A DNA stretch of 15,986 bases from an uncultured Rhizobiaceae group bacterium (GCA_937951455.1 CALFBU010000086.1:1-15986), one strand, 5' to 3'. Positions 1-7,838 are shown, counted from the stretch's first letter. Program-made: numbers and translations. The notes: generated from the sequence alone by a model not told the origin.

Positions 1-441
1 ACATGGAGCAAGAAAAGAAAAGTCGTAAATATTCGGCTGTGGCGCAATCGACATGAAACCTTCGATTTCAGGACGACGCATCAAAAGTTGCATACCAATC
101 CATGCGCCAAATGAGAAACCGGCAACCCAGCAACCGCGTGCATCTGGGTGCAATGTTTGAACCCAATCAAGCGCAGCAGCGGCATCAGACAATTCGCCTT
201 GCCCGTGGTCAAACTCACCCTGGCTTCTGCCTACACCTCGGAAGTTGAAGCGAAGTGTCGTGAAGCCACGTTCCTGGAACATATAAAAGAGATCGTAAAC
301 AATCTTGTTGTTCATCGTGCCGCCAAACTTCGGGTGAGGGTGGGGATGAAGAATGATTGCGATAGGTGCTGTTTTGTCTTTGGAGGGCTGGTAACGACCT
401 TCAAGTCTGCCAGTTGGACCATTAAAAATTACTTCAGGCAT
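1..441 (-). CDS. Alpha/beta hydrolase, COG2945-like (partial, C-terminus off window)
   Basis: The reverse-strand frame is open from an ATG at 441 to the window edge, giving 147 residues without a stop. A good ribosome binding site (GGAGA) lies about 5-6 bases before the ATG. The protein shows the hallmarks of the small alpha/beta hydrolases of COG2945: an early HPHPHPKFGGTMNNK loop (oxyanion-hole region), then LRFNFRGVGRSQGEFDHGQGE, and a nucleophile elbow GFSFGA (GxSxG, Ser nucleophile). Family members are about 210 residues long, so the Asp and His of the catalytic triad should lie beyond the edge. The substrate is unknown for the family; a cytoplasmic esterase-like or hydrolase role is the usual guess. 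It is transcribed divergently from the suf operon. This gene pair recurs in alphaproteobacteria, but a functional link to Fe-S assembly is not established. Confident as to fold, not as to substrate. Confidence 0.85.
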   Translation of the reverse strand, partial: MPEVIFNGPTGRLEGRYQPSKDKTAPIAIILHPHPHPKFGGTMNNKIVYDLFYMFQERGFTTLRFNFRGVGRSQGEFDHGQGELSDAAAALDWVQTLHPDARGCWVAGFSFGAWIGMQLLMRRPEIEGFMSIAPQPNIYDFSFLAPC

Positions 442-468
442 CGTGTCTCCAGATAAAATATTTTCTTG

Positions 469-483
469 TTTTACCAAGTAAAA
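469..483. repeat. 15-bp perfect palindrome TTTTAC-CAA-GTAAAA
   Basis: The arms TTTTAC and GTAAAA are exact inverted repeats around a 3-base centre, in the divergent gap between the hydrolase gene and the suf operon. It lies just upstream of the hydrolase start and could be an operator for that gene. No regulator can be named, and in AT-rich DNA a short palindrome may arise by chance. Confidence 0.3.
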
Positions 484-490
484 TGGGTGT

Positions 491-507
491 GTGCAGGCCA
501 TCTGCAC
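491..507. promoter_or_regulatory. Palindrome GTGCAG-N5-CTGCAC abutting the suf -35
   Basis: A perfect 6-5-6 inverted repeat ends one base before the TTGACG -35 hexamer of the predicted suf promoter. This is a typical place for an activator or repressor site. Its sequence differs from the Irr-like box downstream, so it would serve a different regulator if real. The factor is unknown. Confidence 0.35.
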
Positions 508-536
508 TTGACGTTTTAAGGTTGGTTTTTTATTAC
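508..536 (+). promoter_or_regulatory. Predicted sigma70 promoter of the suf operon
   Basis: TTGACG (508-513) matches the -35 consensus at five of six positions. TATTAC (531-536), 17 bases further on, matches the -10 at four of six. Transcription would start near 543, leaving a leader of about 140 bases before the desulfurase start at 685. It is the best hexamer pair in the gap. A start point further downstream cannot be excluded. Confidence 0.5.
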
Positions 537-557
537 AGTTTAGAATTATTATAAACT
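537..557. promoter_or_regulatory. Irr box / iron control element (ICE)-like operator
   Basis: This is a near-perfect 21-bp palindrome with arms AGTTTA and TAAACT around GAATTATTA; only one base pair breaks the symmetry. The core TTTAGAATTATTATAAA differs by one base from the alphaproteobacterial Irr/ICE pattern as I recall it (TTTAGAA-N3-TTCTAAA). It follows the predicted -10 directly and covers the transcription start, a position where a bound protein would block transcription. Irr, a haem-responsive Fur-family regulator, is known to act on iron and suf genes in Rhizobiales and Rhodobacterales. The match is visible; regulation by Irr is inferred. Confidence 0.6.
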
Positions 558-684
558 GGGTTAATCGCCAAGCCTACTTGAACGCTCTTCTTAGACAATC
601 CGAGGTGCAAATTTCAAGTAAATTGCGCATTAGCAGGCTATATTTGCTGATTTAGCCCCATATAGAAAGTTTTAACGTCTCAAA

Positions 685-1863
685 ATGGTGTATCAAGCCA
701 GACATTATCTCGACTATAACGCTAGCGCGCCCTTGTTGGATTGCGCGCGCGAGTCGATGATTGAGGCGTTGAATGCCACAGGTAATGCCTCTTCGGTACA
801 TTTTGAGGGGAGAGATGCCCGAAAAACAATCGAAAAAGCTCGCGCTTCGTTTGCTTCGCTTGTTGATTTTAAAGCAAGCAACATAATTTTCACTTCTGGC
901 GCTACTGAAGCCGCCAATCATGTTCTTTCGCCTGATTTGCGTGCTGGTGGACATGAGCTGAAAGTCTCCAAGCTATACATAGGTGCAACAGAACACGCAT
1001 GTATCCTGCAAGGTGGTCGTTTCGCCAAAGAAAATATTGAAATACTACCAACAGACAAAAATGGCATTCTGGACGTCGAGCACCTTGAGAAAGTGCTAGA
1101 AAATCATGATGCAGAGCAGGGTCACCCCATGGTTGCTGTGCAAATGGCAAACAATGAGACGGGTGTGATTCAACCTGTTAAGAAAATCGCCGAAGTGATT
1201 CATAAACATGAAGGTTTTCTGACCGTTGATGCTGTCCAGGCACTTGGAAAAATTGACTTATCCATTGAAGAAACCGGCGCAGACTTTCTAATCTTCTCAA
1301 GCCATAAAATCGGTGGTCCACAAGGGGTTGGTGCAATTGTTTTGCGCGATGCTTCTCTTTCACCAGTGCCGCTATTAGTAGGCGGTGGCCAAGAAAGCTA
1401 TCATCGTGGTGGAACAGAAAATGTTGCTGCAATTGCGGGCTTCGGGGCTGCTTGTGAGTGGCACGAATCAAACTTGACAAAAAATATCAAGATTTTTGAG
1501 CTCAGGGACTCGATTGAAGACCAGTTAGACACTATATCAAGGGAAATAGGAAACCACGTCGCTCGACCTGTCTTCTTTGGAAAAGGTCAGTCCCGTCTTG
1601 GCAATACATCCTGTTTTGCGGTGGCTGGTGTTAAATCAGAAACTGCACTCATGGCACTGGATCTGGATGGCATATCTGTTTCATCTGGTTCTGCGTGTTC
1701 ATCAGGCAAGGTTAAAAAAAGCCATGTTCTGGAAGCCATGGGCGCTAGTCAGGAAGAAATGGAAGGGGCTGTGCGTCTCAGCCTTGGATGGGAAGAAGAT
1801 AAATTGGGCGCGGAACGTTTCCTCGCTGCCTGGAAAACAATTGTCAGCCGTGTGGCTGCATAA
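685..1863 (+). CDS. Cysteine desulfurase, NifS/IscS type (first suf-operon gene)
   Basis: This 392-residue PLP-dependent class V aminotransferase converts L-cysteine to alanine and leaves a persulfide on its active-site Cys, supplying sulfur for Fe-S assembly. Motifs visible are LDYNASAPL near the N-terminus, the PLP phosphate loop TSGATEAANH, Asp182 and Gln185 in TVDAVQALGK (cofactor ring contacts), the Schiff-base lysine Lys208 in SSHKIGGPQG, and catalytic Cys338 in SSGSACSSG. That last motif and its flexible loop mark the group I (NifS/IscS) type, unlike the SufS-type enzyme later in the operon. Length is normal for the family. The ribosome binding site is weak (AGAAAG, about 15 bases upstream). 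It is the first gene after the predicted promoter, with sufB 30 bases downstream. It is often annotated iscS or nifS; the exact partner scaffold is uncertain. Confidence 0.93.
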   Translation: MVYQARHYLDYNASAPLLDCARESMIEALNATGNASSVHFEGRDARKTIEKARASFASLVDFKASNIIFTSGATEAANHVLSPDLRAGGHELKVSKLYIGATEHACILQGGRFAKENIEILPTDKNGILDVEHLEKVLENHDAEQGHPMVAVQMANNETGVIQPVKKIAEVIHKHEGFLTVDAVQALGKIDLSIEETGADFLIFSSHKIGGPQGVGAIVLRDASLSPVPLLVGGGQESYHRGGTENVAAIAGFGAACEWHESNLTKNIKIFELRDSIEDQLDTISREIGNHVARPVFFGKGQSRLGNTSCFAVAGVKSETALMALDLDGISVSSGSACSSGKVKKSHVLEAMGASQEEMEGAVRLSLGWEEDKLGAERFLAAWKTIVSRVAA

Positions 1864-1893
1864 AACAAATAAGTAACTCGGAGAAACTGGAAT

Positions 1894-3420
1894 ATGCCAG
1901 CTGTACAAGAAACCATAGATACCGTCGCTCAACTGGATGTTGATAAATACAAGTACGGTTTCTCGACCGATATCGAAAACGATATGGCACCAAAAGGCCT
2001 GTCGGAAGAGGTCATTCGTTTCATCTCTGCGAAAAAAGAAGAACCGGAGTGGATGCTTCAATGGCGTTTGGACGCTTATGAGCGCTGGAAGACCATGGAC
2101 GAGCCAGAGTGGGCGCGTGTGGATTATCCAAAGATCGATTTCAACGATATCTATTATTACGCAGCGCCAAAGAACTTCGAAGATGGTCCAAAGTCACTGG
2201 ATGAAGTCGATCCTGAACTTCTCAAAACTTACGAAAAATTGGGCATTCCACTTAAAGAACAGGAATTGTTAGCGGGTGTTCGTCGTCACGATGAACCGTC
2301 ACAACTGGATGAAAATCCGTCAGACAACGTTTATGCCTCTGGCCGTGTTGCTGTGGATGCGGTGTTTGACTCGGTATCTGTTGTAACAACTTTTAAGGCA
2401 GAACTGGCAAAGTCTGGTGTTATTTTCTGTTCAATCTCAGATGCTATTAAAGAGCATCCTGAAATAGTCAAAAAATATTTGGCAACCGTTGTGCCTGTTT
2501 CAGACAATTACTATTCAGCGCTCAACTGTGCAGTCTTTACCGATGGTTCGTTTGTTTACATCCCGGAAGGGGTGCGCTGCCCGATGGAACTTTCAACCTA
2601 TTTCCGCATCAATGCTGAGAATACAGGTCAGTTTGAGCGCACGCTCATCATTGCGGAGAAAGGCTCGTACGTCTCATACCTTGAAGGTTGTACAGCGCCT
2701 CAACGTGATGAAAACCAACTCCACGCTGCTGTTGTAGAACTCATTACGATGGAAGATGCGGAGATTAAGTATTCTACCGTTCAAAACTGGTATCCAGGCG
2801 ATGAAAACGGCAAAGGCGGTATCTATAACTTCGTGACCAAGCGTGGCGATTGTCGTGGTGATAATTCCAAGATTTCCTGGACGCAGGTTGAAACTGGTTC
2901 TGCGATTACATGGAAATATCCATCCTGCATTCTGCGCGGTGATGGTTCACAAGGTGAGTTCTACTCAATAGCTGTGTCCAATGGTGCACAACAAGTCGAT
3001 AGTGGCACGAAGATGATTCATCTTGGCAAAAATACTAAGAGCCGTATTATTTCAAAAGGCATATCCGCTGGGCGTTCTAGCAATACCTATCGCGGTCAAG
3101 TCTCAGCCCATAAAAAAGCTTCAGATGCGCGTAACTTCACCCAGTGTGATTCACTGCTGATCGGCGATCAATGTGGTGCGCATACGGTTCCATACATCGA
3201 AGCGAAAAACTCTACCGCTCAATTCGAGCATGAGGCGACGACTTCAAAGATATCAGACGACCAACTCTTCTACTGCATGCAACGCGGCATTCCGGAAGAA
3301 GAAGCAATTGCGTTGATCGTGAATGGTTTTGTGAAAGACGTTATTCAGGAACTACCGATGGAATTCGCCGTGGAAGCACAAAAGCTGATCAGTATCTCTC
3401 TTGAGGGGAGTGTGGGCTAA
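1894..3420 (+). CDS. sufB: Fe-S cluster assembly protein SufB
   Basis: This 508-residue SufB is the scaffold core of the SufBCD complex, where [4Fe-4S] clusters are built in the cytosol from persulfide sulfur and iron. The C-terminal half is highly conserved: the [19 protein letters not shown] region, then Cys418 in [10 protein letters not shown] (the position equivalent to the essential cluster-building Cys405 of E. coli SufB), the EHE triad at 445-447 in [18 protein letters not shown], and the ending [20 protein letters not shown]. The start is supported by CGGAG about 9 bases upstream. The stop TAA shares its last base with the ATG of the next small gene (TAATG), so translation is probably coupled. 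Length and motifs are normal and nothing is missing. Very secure identification. Confidence 0.98.
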   Translation: MPAVQETIDTVAQLDVDKYKYGFSTDIENDMAPKGLSEEVIRFISAKKEEPEWMLQWRLDAYERWKTMDEPEWARVDYPKIDFNDIYYYAAPKNFEDGPKSLDEVDPELLKTYEKLGIPLKEQELLAGVRRHDEPSQLDENPSDNVYASGRVAVDAVFDSVSVVTTFKAELAKSGVIFCSISDAIKEHPEIVKKYLATVVPVSDNYYSALNCAVFTDGSFVYIPEGVRCPMELSTYFRINAENTGQFERTLIIAEKGSYVSYLEGCTAPQRDENQLHAAVVELITMEDAEIKYSTVQNWYPGDENGKGGIYNFVTKRGDCRGDNSKISWTQVETGSAITWKYPSCILRGDGSQGEFYSIAVSNGAQQVDSGTKMIHLGKNTKSRIISKGISAGRSSNTYRGQVSAHKKASDARNFTQCDSLLIGDQCGAHTVPYIEAKNSTAQFEHEATTSKISDDQLFYCMQRGIPEEEAIALIVNGFVKDVIQELPMEFAVEAQKLISISLEGSVG

Positions 3421-3587
3421 TGCTTGCGGTATTAATCGGGTTTTTGTTTATCACATCGGCAGCATTTATCGTGCCTTACATGATGGCGGGCGAAAACACA
3501 GAGCGTGGCATCAGCCGAGGCATAGGCGCTGCATCGATCACGGCGGTGATTTACGTTATCATCGTGGGATTTGTGGCGAATAGTTAG
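3420..3587 (+). CDS. Tiny hypothetical membrane protein (55 aa) in the suf operon
   Basis: The ATG at 3420 overlaps the sufB stop (TAATG). The frame stays open for 55 codons and ends in TAG at 3585-3587, immediately before the ATG of the next gene at 3588. This exact fit on both sides argues that it is a real, translationally coupled gene. The product has two hydrophobic segments, residues 2-22 ([20 protein letters not shown]) and about 37-52 (AASITAVIYVIIVGFV). They are joined by a polar hairpin loop, AGENTERGISRGIG, so it looks like a small two-helix inner-membrane protein. I recognise no family. No known SUF component is of this kind. Function unknown. Confidence 0.72.
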   Translation: MLAVLIGFLFITSAAFIVPYMMAGENTERGISRGIGAASITAVIYVIIVGFVANS

Positions 3588-3818
3588 ATGACAAAAGAAC
3601 AATTCCTGAAATTGAAGTCGGTACGCTTCTTCATCTTTTTATGGATTGTAATTTTTCCAATCCTTTTCATCGCACTTCCGTTGTTGGAAATGGTCACGGG
3701 TGAAAGAGAAAATGAAATGGTGCCACTATGGGCATTCGGTGTCTGGGTATTCGGCCCCTGGGCTGCTTCGATTTTGTGGAAGTGGTTTGGTGGTGAAGAA
3801 AAAAAAGAAACAAAATAA
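3588..3818 (+). CDS. Small hypothetical membrane protein (76 aa) in the suf operon
   Basis: The ATG follows the stop of the 55-codon gene with no gap. The 76-residue product has a basic, polar N-terminus (MTKEQFLKLKSVR), a hydrophobic segment at about 14-35 (FFIFLWIVIFPILFIALPLL), a charged loop with TGERENE, a second aromatic-rich segment at about 46-65 (VPLWAFGVWVFGPWAASILW) and a charged tail GGEEKKETK. This predicts two membrane helices with a cytoplasmic lysine-rich C-terminus. Together with the preceding gene it forms a pair of tiny membrane proteins between sufB and sufC. I do not recognise the family. Possible roles, such as membrane tethering of SufBCD or an unrelated insertion tolerated in the operon, are guesses only. 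Confidence 0.78.
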   Translation: MTKEQFLKLKSVRFFIFLWIVIFPILFIALPLLEMVTGERENEMVPLWAFGVWVFGPWAASILWKWFGGEEKKETK

Positions 3819-3829
3819 TTTAATTTGAA

Positions 3830-3843
3830 TGCCTCGATAGGCA
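3830..3843 (+). other. Short hairpin TGCCT-CGAT-AGGCA in the gap before sufC
   Basis: A 5-bp perfect stem with a 4-base loop lies between the 76-aa gene and sufC and is followed by an A-run rather than a T-run. It is therefore not an intrinsic terminator on the plus strand. This 44-base gap is one of only three gaps of 30-44 bases in the operon, alongside those before sufB and sufA. The hairpin could affect mRNA processing or sufC translation. Evidence is weak. Confidence 0.25.
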
Positions 3844-3862
3844 AAAAACAGAGAAAAGTGAA

Positions 3863-4618
3863 ATGCTAGAAATTAAAAACCTCCATGTCCGTATTGCGGA
3901 AGATGAAACTGAAATTCTTAAAGGTCTGGATCTGACCGTGAAAGCTGGCGAAGTGGCAGCCATTATGGGGCCGAATGGGGCGGGGAAGTCTACGCTTTCT
4001 TATGTCCTTGCGGGCAAGGAAGATTACGAAGTCACCGAAGGTGAAATCCTGTTCAATGGTGAGAACATTCTCGACATGGAAGTTGATGAGCGCGCTGCTT
4101 CTGGCGTGTTTCTGGCGTTCCAATACCCGATGGAAATTCCGGGCGTTGCGACCATGAACTTCTTGAAAGCTGCGATGAATGCACAGCGTAAAGCGCGTGA
4201 TGAAGCTGAGTACACAACACCTGAGTTTATCAAAAAGGTAAAAGCGGCTTCCGCTGATCTTTCAATCGATTTCAACATGCTCAAGCGTGCGTTAAACGTA
4301 GGCTTCTCAGGTGGTGAAAAGAAACGCGCCGAAATCCTGCAAATGGCATTACTAGAGCCAACGCTTTGCGTTTTGGATGAAACAGATTCAGGCCTTGATA
4401 TCGATGCGCTAAAAATCGTTTCTGACGGTGTGAATGCTCTGCGTGATCCTGAGCGTGCATTCCTTGTGATTACGCACTACCAGCGTCTGCTGGATCACAT
4501 CGTGCCAGACACTGTCCATGTGCTTTACAACGGTCGCATCATCAAGACTGGCGATAAATCATTGGCGCTTCATCTGGAAGAAAACGGTTACGCAGACATT
4601 ATCGCGGCAGCTGCATAA
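3863..4618 (+). CDS. sufC: Fe-S cluster assembly ATPase SufC
   Basis: This 251-residue ABC-type ATPase of the SufBC2D complex uses ATP binding and hydrolysis to drive the conformational change that exposes the scaffold site; it is cytosolic and not a transporter subunit. Walker A is GPNGAGKST (36-44). The ABC signature is FSGGEKKR (148-155). Walker B ends in LDE at 171-173 and is followed by the SufC-typical [10 protein letters not shown], and the H-loop His205 lies in ITHYQR. The insertion after Walker A that mentions [10 protein letters not shown] is also characteristic of SufC. An AGAGAAAAG purine stretch precedes the ATG. The stop TAA at 4616-4618 overlaps the purine-rich ribosome binding site of sufD. 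Full length and intact. Confidence 0.98.
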   Translation: MLEIKNLHVRIAEDETEILKGLDLTVKAGEVAAIMGPNGAGKSTLSYVLAGKEDYEVTEGEILFNGENILDMEVDERAASGVFLAFQYPMEIPGVATMNFLKAAMNAQRKARDEAEYTTPEFIKKVKAASADLSIDFNMLKRALNVGFSGGEKKRAEILQMALLEPTLCVLDETDSGLDIDALKIVSDGVNALRDPERAFLVITHYQRLLDHIVPDTVHVLYNGRIIKTGDKSLALHLEENGYADIIAAAA

Positions 4619-4624
4619 GAGGAT

Positions 4625-5776
4625 ATGATGCAAAAAACACAAGCAGAAGAAGCCTTGGGAATGGAATTGCCGACGCGCCGCGTTGAGAGTTTTCATTACA
4701 CTGATTTACGCACCATGTTGCGTGAAATCCCTGATAATGCCAGCGGCTCAACTGGCGGCAATTATGCGCCGTTGGTTGATACGCATTTGCTATCGTTTAA
4801 CGATGGCAAGCTTGCAGATGATCAGGTCTTGCCAAAAGGCGTAACGCTTTCAACGGATGTAGCTAAGGCAACATCCTCAGACATCAACGATGCAATTGTT
4901 GGCATGAATGCCGTCACATCAGGGGATGCAATCTCATTGGTGATTGAAGGCAATGCTACAATGGAAAAACCATTGGGACTTGGGCATTTTTCAAGCAATG
5001 AAAGCCGCAATGCTTGCTATCATAAAGTGCTCATCAAAGCTGGCAGTGAAGCGCAGGTAATCTCGCGTCATACATCCAAGGATGGTGTTGCGAGCCTTGC
5101 CAATACAGTGACAGAGATCGAGCTTGAAAAAGACGCAGTTGCAAACTGGTTTGTGATCCAACAGGAAAGCATATCTGCAAACCGTCTGGCACGCATCAAT
5201 GTTTCACTGGCAGAAAATGCCAAGCTCAATCTCTTCATCCTGAACGCAGGCGGCAAGCTTGTGCGTCAAGAAGTTAAGGTCGATGTTGCAGGTGAGGGCG
5301 CTCATGTTGATATCAAAGGTGTGAACCTGATCGGCGACGATGCACACATCGATGTCACGACAGTGTTGGATCATAATGTGCCTAACACCACTGCAAATGA
5401 ACTGTTCCGCAATGTGGTTGCAGGCAATGGCCATGGTGTCTTCCAAGGACAAATCAAAGTCGCGCAAATTGCTCAAAAGACCGACGCGCAAATGGCCTGT
5501 AACACGCTGCTGCTAACCGACGATGGTGACTTCTCTGCAAAGCCAGAACTGGAAATCTTCGCAGACGACGTCCTTTGTGCCCACGGCGCGACGGTGACGG
5601 ATATCGACGATGATCACCTGTTCTACCTGCGTGCACGTGGCATCAAGGAAAAGACTGCGCGTGGCCTTTTGATCAAGGCGTTCGTTGATGAAGTGGTCGA
5701 GGAAATCGGTGTGAGTGAAGAGCTTGAAGAAGCTTTTATCGGTATTATTGATAGCTGGTTGGATAAAAACGCTTAA
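4625..5776 (+). CDS. sufD: Fe-S cluster assembly protein SufD
   Basis: SufD is a paralogue of SufB and forms the SufB-SufD heterodimer on which clusters mature; it is also linked to iron entry. The product is 383 residues, a divergent N-terminal half followed by the conserved beta-helix and C-terminal helices. His320 in CAHGATVTDIDDDHLFYLRA corresponds to the functionally important His360 of E. coli SufD, and the ending RGLLIKAFVDEVVEEI is typical. Two adjacent ATGs occur at 4625 and 4628. AAGAGG at 4617-4622 is only 2 bases from the first but 5 from the second, so the second may be the true start; the difference is one Met. The stop TAA overlaps the sufS ATG (TAATG). Confidence 0.96.
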   Translation: MMQKTQAEEALGMELPTRRVESFHYTDLRTMLREIPDNASGSTGGNYAPLVDTHLLSFNDGKLADDQVLPKGVTLSTDVAKATSSDINDAIVGMNAVTSGDAISLVIEGNATMEKPLGLGHFSSNESRNACYHKVLIKAGSEAQVISRHTSKDGVASLANTVTEIELEKDAVANWFVIQQESISANRLARINVSLAENAKLNLFILNAGGKLVRQEVKVDVAGEGAHVDIKGVNLIGDDAHIDVTTVLDHNVPNTTANELFRNVVAGNGHGVFQGQIKVAQIAQKTDAQMACNTLLLTDDGDFSAKPELEIFADDVLCAHGATVTDIDDDHLFYLRARGIKEKTARGLLIKAFVDEVVEEIGVSEELEEAFIGIIDSWLDKNA

Positions 5777-6996
5777 TGGCATATGACATCGAAAAAATCC
5801 GCGCTGACTTTCCCATTCTCTCTCGAGAGGTGCATGGAAAACCGCTCGTTTATCTGGATAATGGTGCGTCTGCTCAAAAGCCTACTGCGGTGATTGATGC
5901 GGTGAGCAGTGTATATTCGAACGAATATGCAAATGTGCATCGTGGACTTCATTATTTGTCAAATGCAACAACGGACGCTTATGAAAAATCTCGTGAAAGT
6001 GTACGCAAGTTTTTGAATGCGCCAAGCGTGGACGAGATTGTCTTCACCAAAGGTACAACTGAGGCCCTTAATCTGGTCGCCTATGGTTGGGCGATGAAAC
6101 ACCTGCAAGAGGGCGATGAAATTGTCCTCACGATCATGGAGCATCATTCAAACATTGTGCCGTGGCATTTTCTTCGAGAGCGTATGGGCGTTAAACTCAA
6201 GTGGGTATATATCAATGACGATGGGTCGTTTGATATGGATAAACTTAAAGACGCCTTGAGTGAAAAAACCAAGCTTGTCGCCATAACACATATGTCAAAC
6301 GTGCTTGGCACTGTCGTGCCACTAAAGGAAGTTTGCGCAATTGCTCATGAGCAAGGCATTCCAGTACTTGCAGATGGTTCTCAAGGCGCTGTTCACATGC
6401 CTGTTGATGTTCAGGATTTGGATGTCGATTTTTATTGCATCACAGGTCACAAACTTTATGGGCCATCAGGCATTGGTGCGCTTTATGGCAAGATGGAATT
6501 CCTGAAAAACATGCAACCCTATCAAGGTGGCGGCGAGATGATTCTCGATGTGATGGAAGAAGAAGTCACTTACGCTGAGCCGCCCCATCGGTTTGAAGCA
6601 GGTACACCGCCGATTGCGCAGGCTATCGGCTTAGGTGCCGCGCTTGAATATATGGAAAGTGTTGGGCGTGAAGCGATTGCATTGCATGAAAACGAATTAC
6701 GGGATTATGCGCGCAGCGAATTACAAAAGATAAATTCGCTTCGTATCATCGGTGATGCACCGGATAAGGGGGCTATCTTCTCATTCGAGCTTGAAGGCAT
6801 TCATGCCCATGATGTCTCTATGGTGATTGACCGTTCAGGCGTTGCTGTTAGAGCAGGAACTCATTGCGCTCAGCCCTTGATGAAACATTACGGTGTAACA
6901 TCGACGTGCCGTGCATCTTTTGGTATGTATAATACAAAGCAGGAAATTGATGTTCTTGTAGAAGCGCTTGAAAAGGCGCGTAGTTTTTTTGGATAA
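5776..6996 (+). CDS. sufS: Cysteine desulfurase SufS (group II)
   Basis: This 406-residue PLP enzyme takes sulfur from cysteine as a Cys persulfide and normally passes it to SufE or SufU and then SufB. The N-terminus IRADFPILSREVHGKPLVYLDNGASAQKP region is typical. TKGTTEALN forms the PLP phosphate loop, MEHHSNIVPW contains the ring-stacking His, and Lys226 in ITGHKLYGPSG is the Schiff-base lysine. Catalytic Cys364 lies in RAGTHCAQP, the group II motif RxGxHC. The start ATG overlaps the sufD stop, indicating coupled translation. It is the second desulfurase of the operon, and no sufE or sufU gene is present in this window, so its sulfur acceptor must be encoded elsewhere or sulfur must be handed over directly. 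Confidence 0.97.
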   Translation: MAYDIEKIRADFPILSREVHGKPLVYLDNGASAQKPTAVIDAVSSVYSNEYANVHRGLHYLSNATTDAYEKSRESVRKFLNAPSVDEIVFTKGTTEALNLVAYGWAMKHLQEGDEIVLTIMEHHSNIVPWHFLRERMGVKLKWVYINDDGSFDMDKLKDALSEKTKLVAITHMSNVLGTVVPLKEVCAIAHEQGIPVLADGSQGAVHMPVDVQDLDVDFYCITGHKLYGPSGIGALYGKMEFLKNMQPYQGGGEMILDVMEEEVTYAEPPHRFEAGTPPIAQAIGLGAALEYMESVGREAIALHENELRDYARSELQKINSLRIIGDAPDKGAIFSFELEGIHAHDVSMVIDRSGVAVRAGTHCAQPLMKHYGVTSTCRASFGMYNTKQEIDVLVEALEKARSFFG

Positions 6997-6999
6997 ATC

Positions 7000-7395
7000 A
7001 TGACTGAGCAAACCACAACCGAATTGCAAACAGAGCCAAATGTGGCTGAAATGACGAATAATGCTGAGTCTATTCCACCAGAAGAGCTGGAGCGTTTGAC
7101 AACGGAAATTATCGCAGCACTCAAGACGGTTGCCGATCCTGAACTGCCTATGACTGATATTTATGAGCTTGGCCTCATTTACAAGGTTGATATTGAAGAC
7201 GACCGCATGGTCAAGGTTGTTATGACCGTGACGGCACCGGGTTGTCCCGTTGCAGGTGAGTTTCCTGGTTGGGTAAAGAACGCGCTCGCAGGCGTTCAAG
7301 GCATCATGGATGTAGAAGTTGATCTTGTTTTTGACCCGCCCTGGACACCAGAGCGCATGTCTGAAGAAGCCCAAATTGCATTAGGCTGGTATTAA
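7000..7395 (+). CDS. sufT: DUF59/MIP18-family Fe-S maturation factor (SufT-like)
   Basis: This 131-residue protein has a MIP18/DUF59 domain in roughly residues 27-131, preceded by an acidic, glutamine- and threonine-rich N-terminal tail of about 25 residues that looks disordered. Visible family motifs are DPELPMTDIYELGLIY, the conserved PGCP with Cys82, DLVFDPPW, and the C-terminal MSEEAQIALGW. Members in suf operons (SufT, also annotated PaaD-like or YitW) help maturation of Fe-S proteins; the eukaryotic homologue MIP18/CIA2 targets clusters to apoproteins. Three bases separate it from the sufS stop, so it belongs to the same transcript. The name sufT follows operon context; the mechanism is inferred. 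Confidence 0.9.
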   Translation: MTEQTTTELQTEPNVAEMTNNAESIPPEELERLTTEIIAALKTVADPELPMTDIYELGLIYKVDIEDDRMVKVVMTVTAPGCPVAGEFPGWVKNALAGVQGIMDVEVDLVFDPPWTPERMSEEAQIALGWY

Positions 7396-7439
7396 GCCTT
7401 CTTCATCACTATATTCAAAGAGAATATGGAGCATAAAAA

Positions 7440-7832
7440 ATGGCCGGATTTGAAGTAATCACATTGACAGAAGCGGCTCGTGACCGGGTAGGGGAAATCA
7501 TGTCCTCCAAACCTGATGCCAAGGGCATTCGCATCGGCGTAAAAAACGGCGGTTGCGCTGGCATGGAATATACCATCGATTTGGTAGAAGAAGTAATTCC
7601 AGGCGAAGACAAGGTAACAGTTCCTGAGGGGACTGTGTATGTTGCACCACAAGCTGTTCTGTTTCTGCTTGGTACGCAACTTGATTTTGAAGTTACAAAG
7701 CTTCGTACCGGTTTTGTTTTCAACAACCCTAATCAGAGTTCATCTTGTGGATGTGGTGAGAGTGTTGAATTAACACCTGCAGAAATGACGCCTGAAATGA
7801 TCCAGGCACGTGAATTGGCAAATCAGGAATAG
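7440..7832 (+). CDS. sufA: A-type Fe-S carrier SufA (HesB/IscA family)
   Basis: This is a 130-residue A-type carrier that accepts a cluster from SufBCD and delivers it to apoproteins. The three cluster or iron ligands are visible: Cys39 in NGGCAGMEY, and Cys103 and Cys105 in SSCGCGES. The sequence VTKLRTGFVFNNPNQ just before the second motif is typical. There is a C-terminal extension of about 25 residues (ELTPAEMTPEMIQ and on) beyond the usual ending near the CGC motif. GGAG at 7428-7431 supports the start. A 44-base gap separates it from sufT. It is the last gene of the operon, and its stop is 6 bases from the stop of the convergent Amt-kinase gene. Confidence 0.94.
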   Translation: MAGFEVITLTEAARDRVGEIMSSKPDAKGIRIGVKNGGCAGMEYTIDLVEEVIPGEDKVTVPEGTVYVAPQAVLFLLGTQLDFEVTKLRTGFVFNNPNQSSSCGCGESVELTPAEMTPEMIQARELANQE

Positions 7833-7838
7833 CGTCGA

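Noticed and set aside
148..456. Plus-strand reading frame of 102 codons opposite the hydrolase gene
   Set aside because: It lies antisense to a well-supported alpha/beta hydrolase frame and has no recognisable motifs or ribosome binding site.
1702..2061. Minus-strand frame of 119 codons across the desulfurase-sufB junction
   Set aside because: It is antisense to two secure genes and its composition is that of a shadow frame.
3401..3583. Alternative 60-codon frame overlapping the end of sufB
   Set aside because: The frame starting at 3420 fits the TAATG junction and the next ATG exactly and encodes two clean hydrophobic helices. The alternative overlaps sufB and has a His/Arg-rich shadow composition.
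3830..3848. Hairpin with adjacent A-run before sufC as a terminator within the operon
   Set aside because: The run is on the wrong side or strand for intrinsic termination of the plus-strand transcript, and the stem has only five pairs.
6835..7374. Minus-strand frame of 179 codons opposite sufS and sufT
   Set aside because: Although long, it is antisense to strongly conserved coding sequence and shows no domain features.
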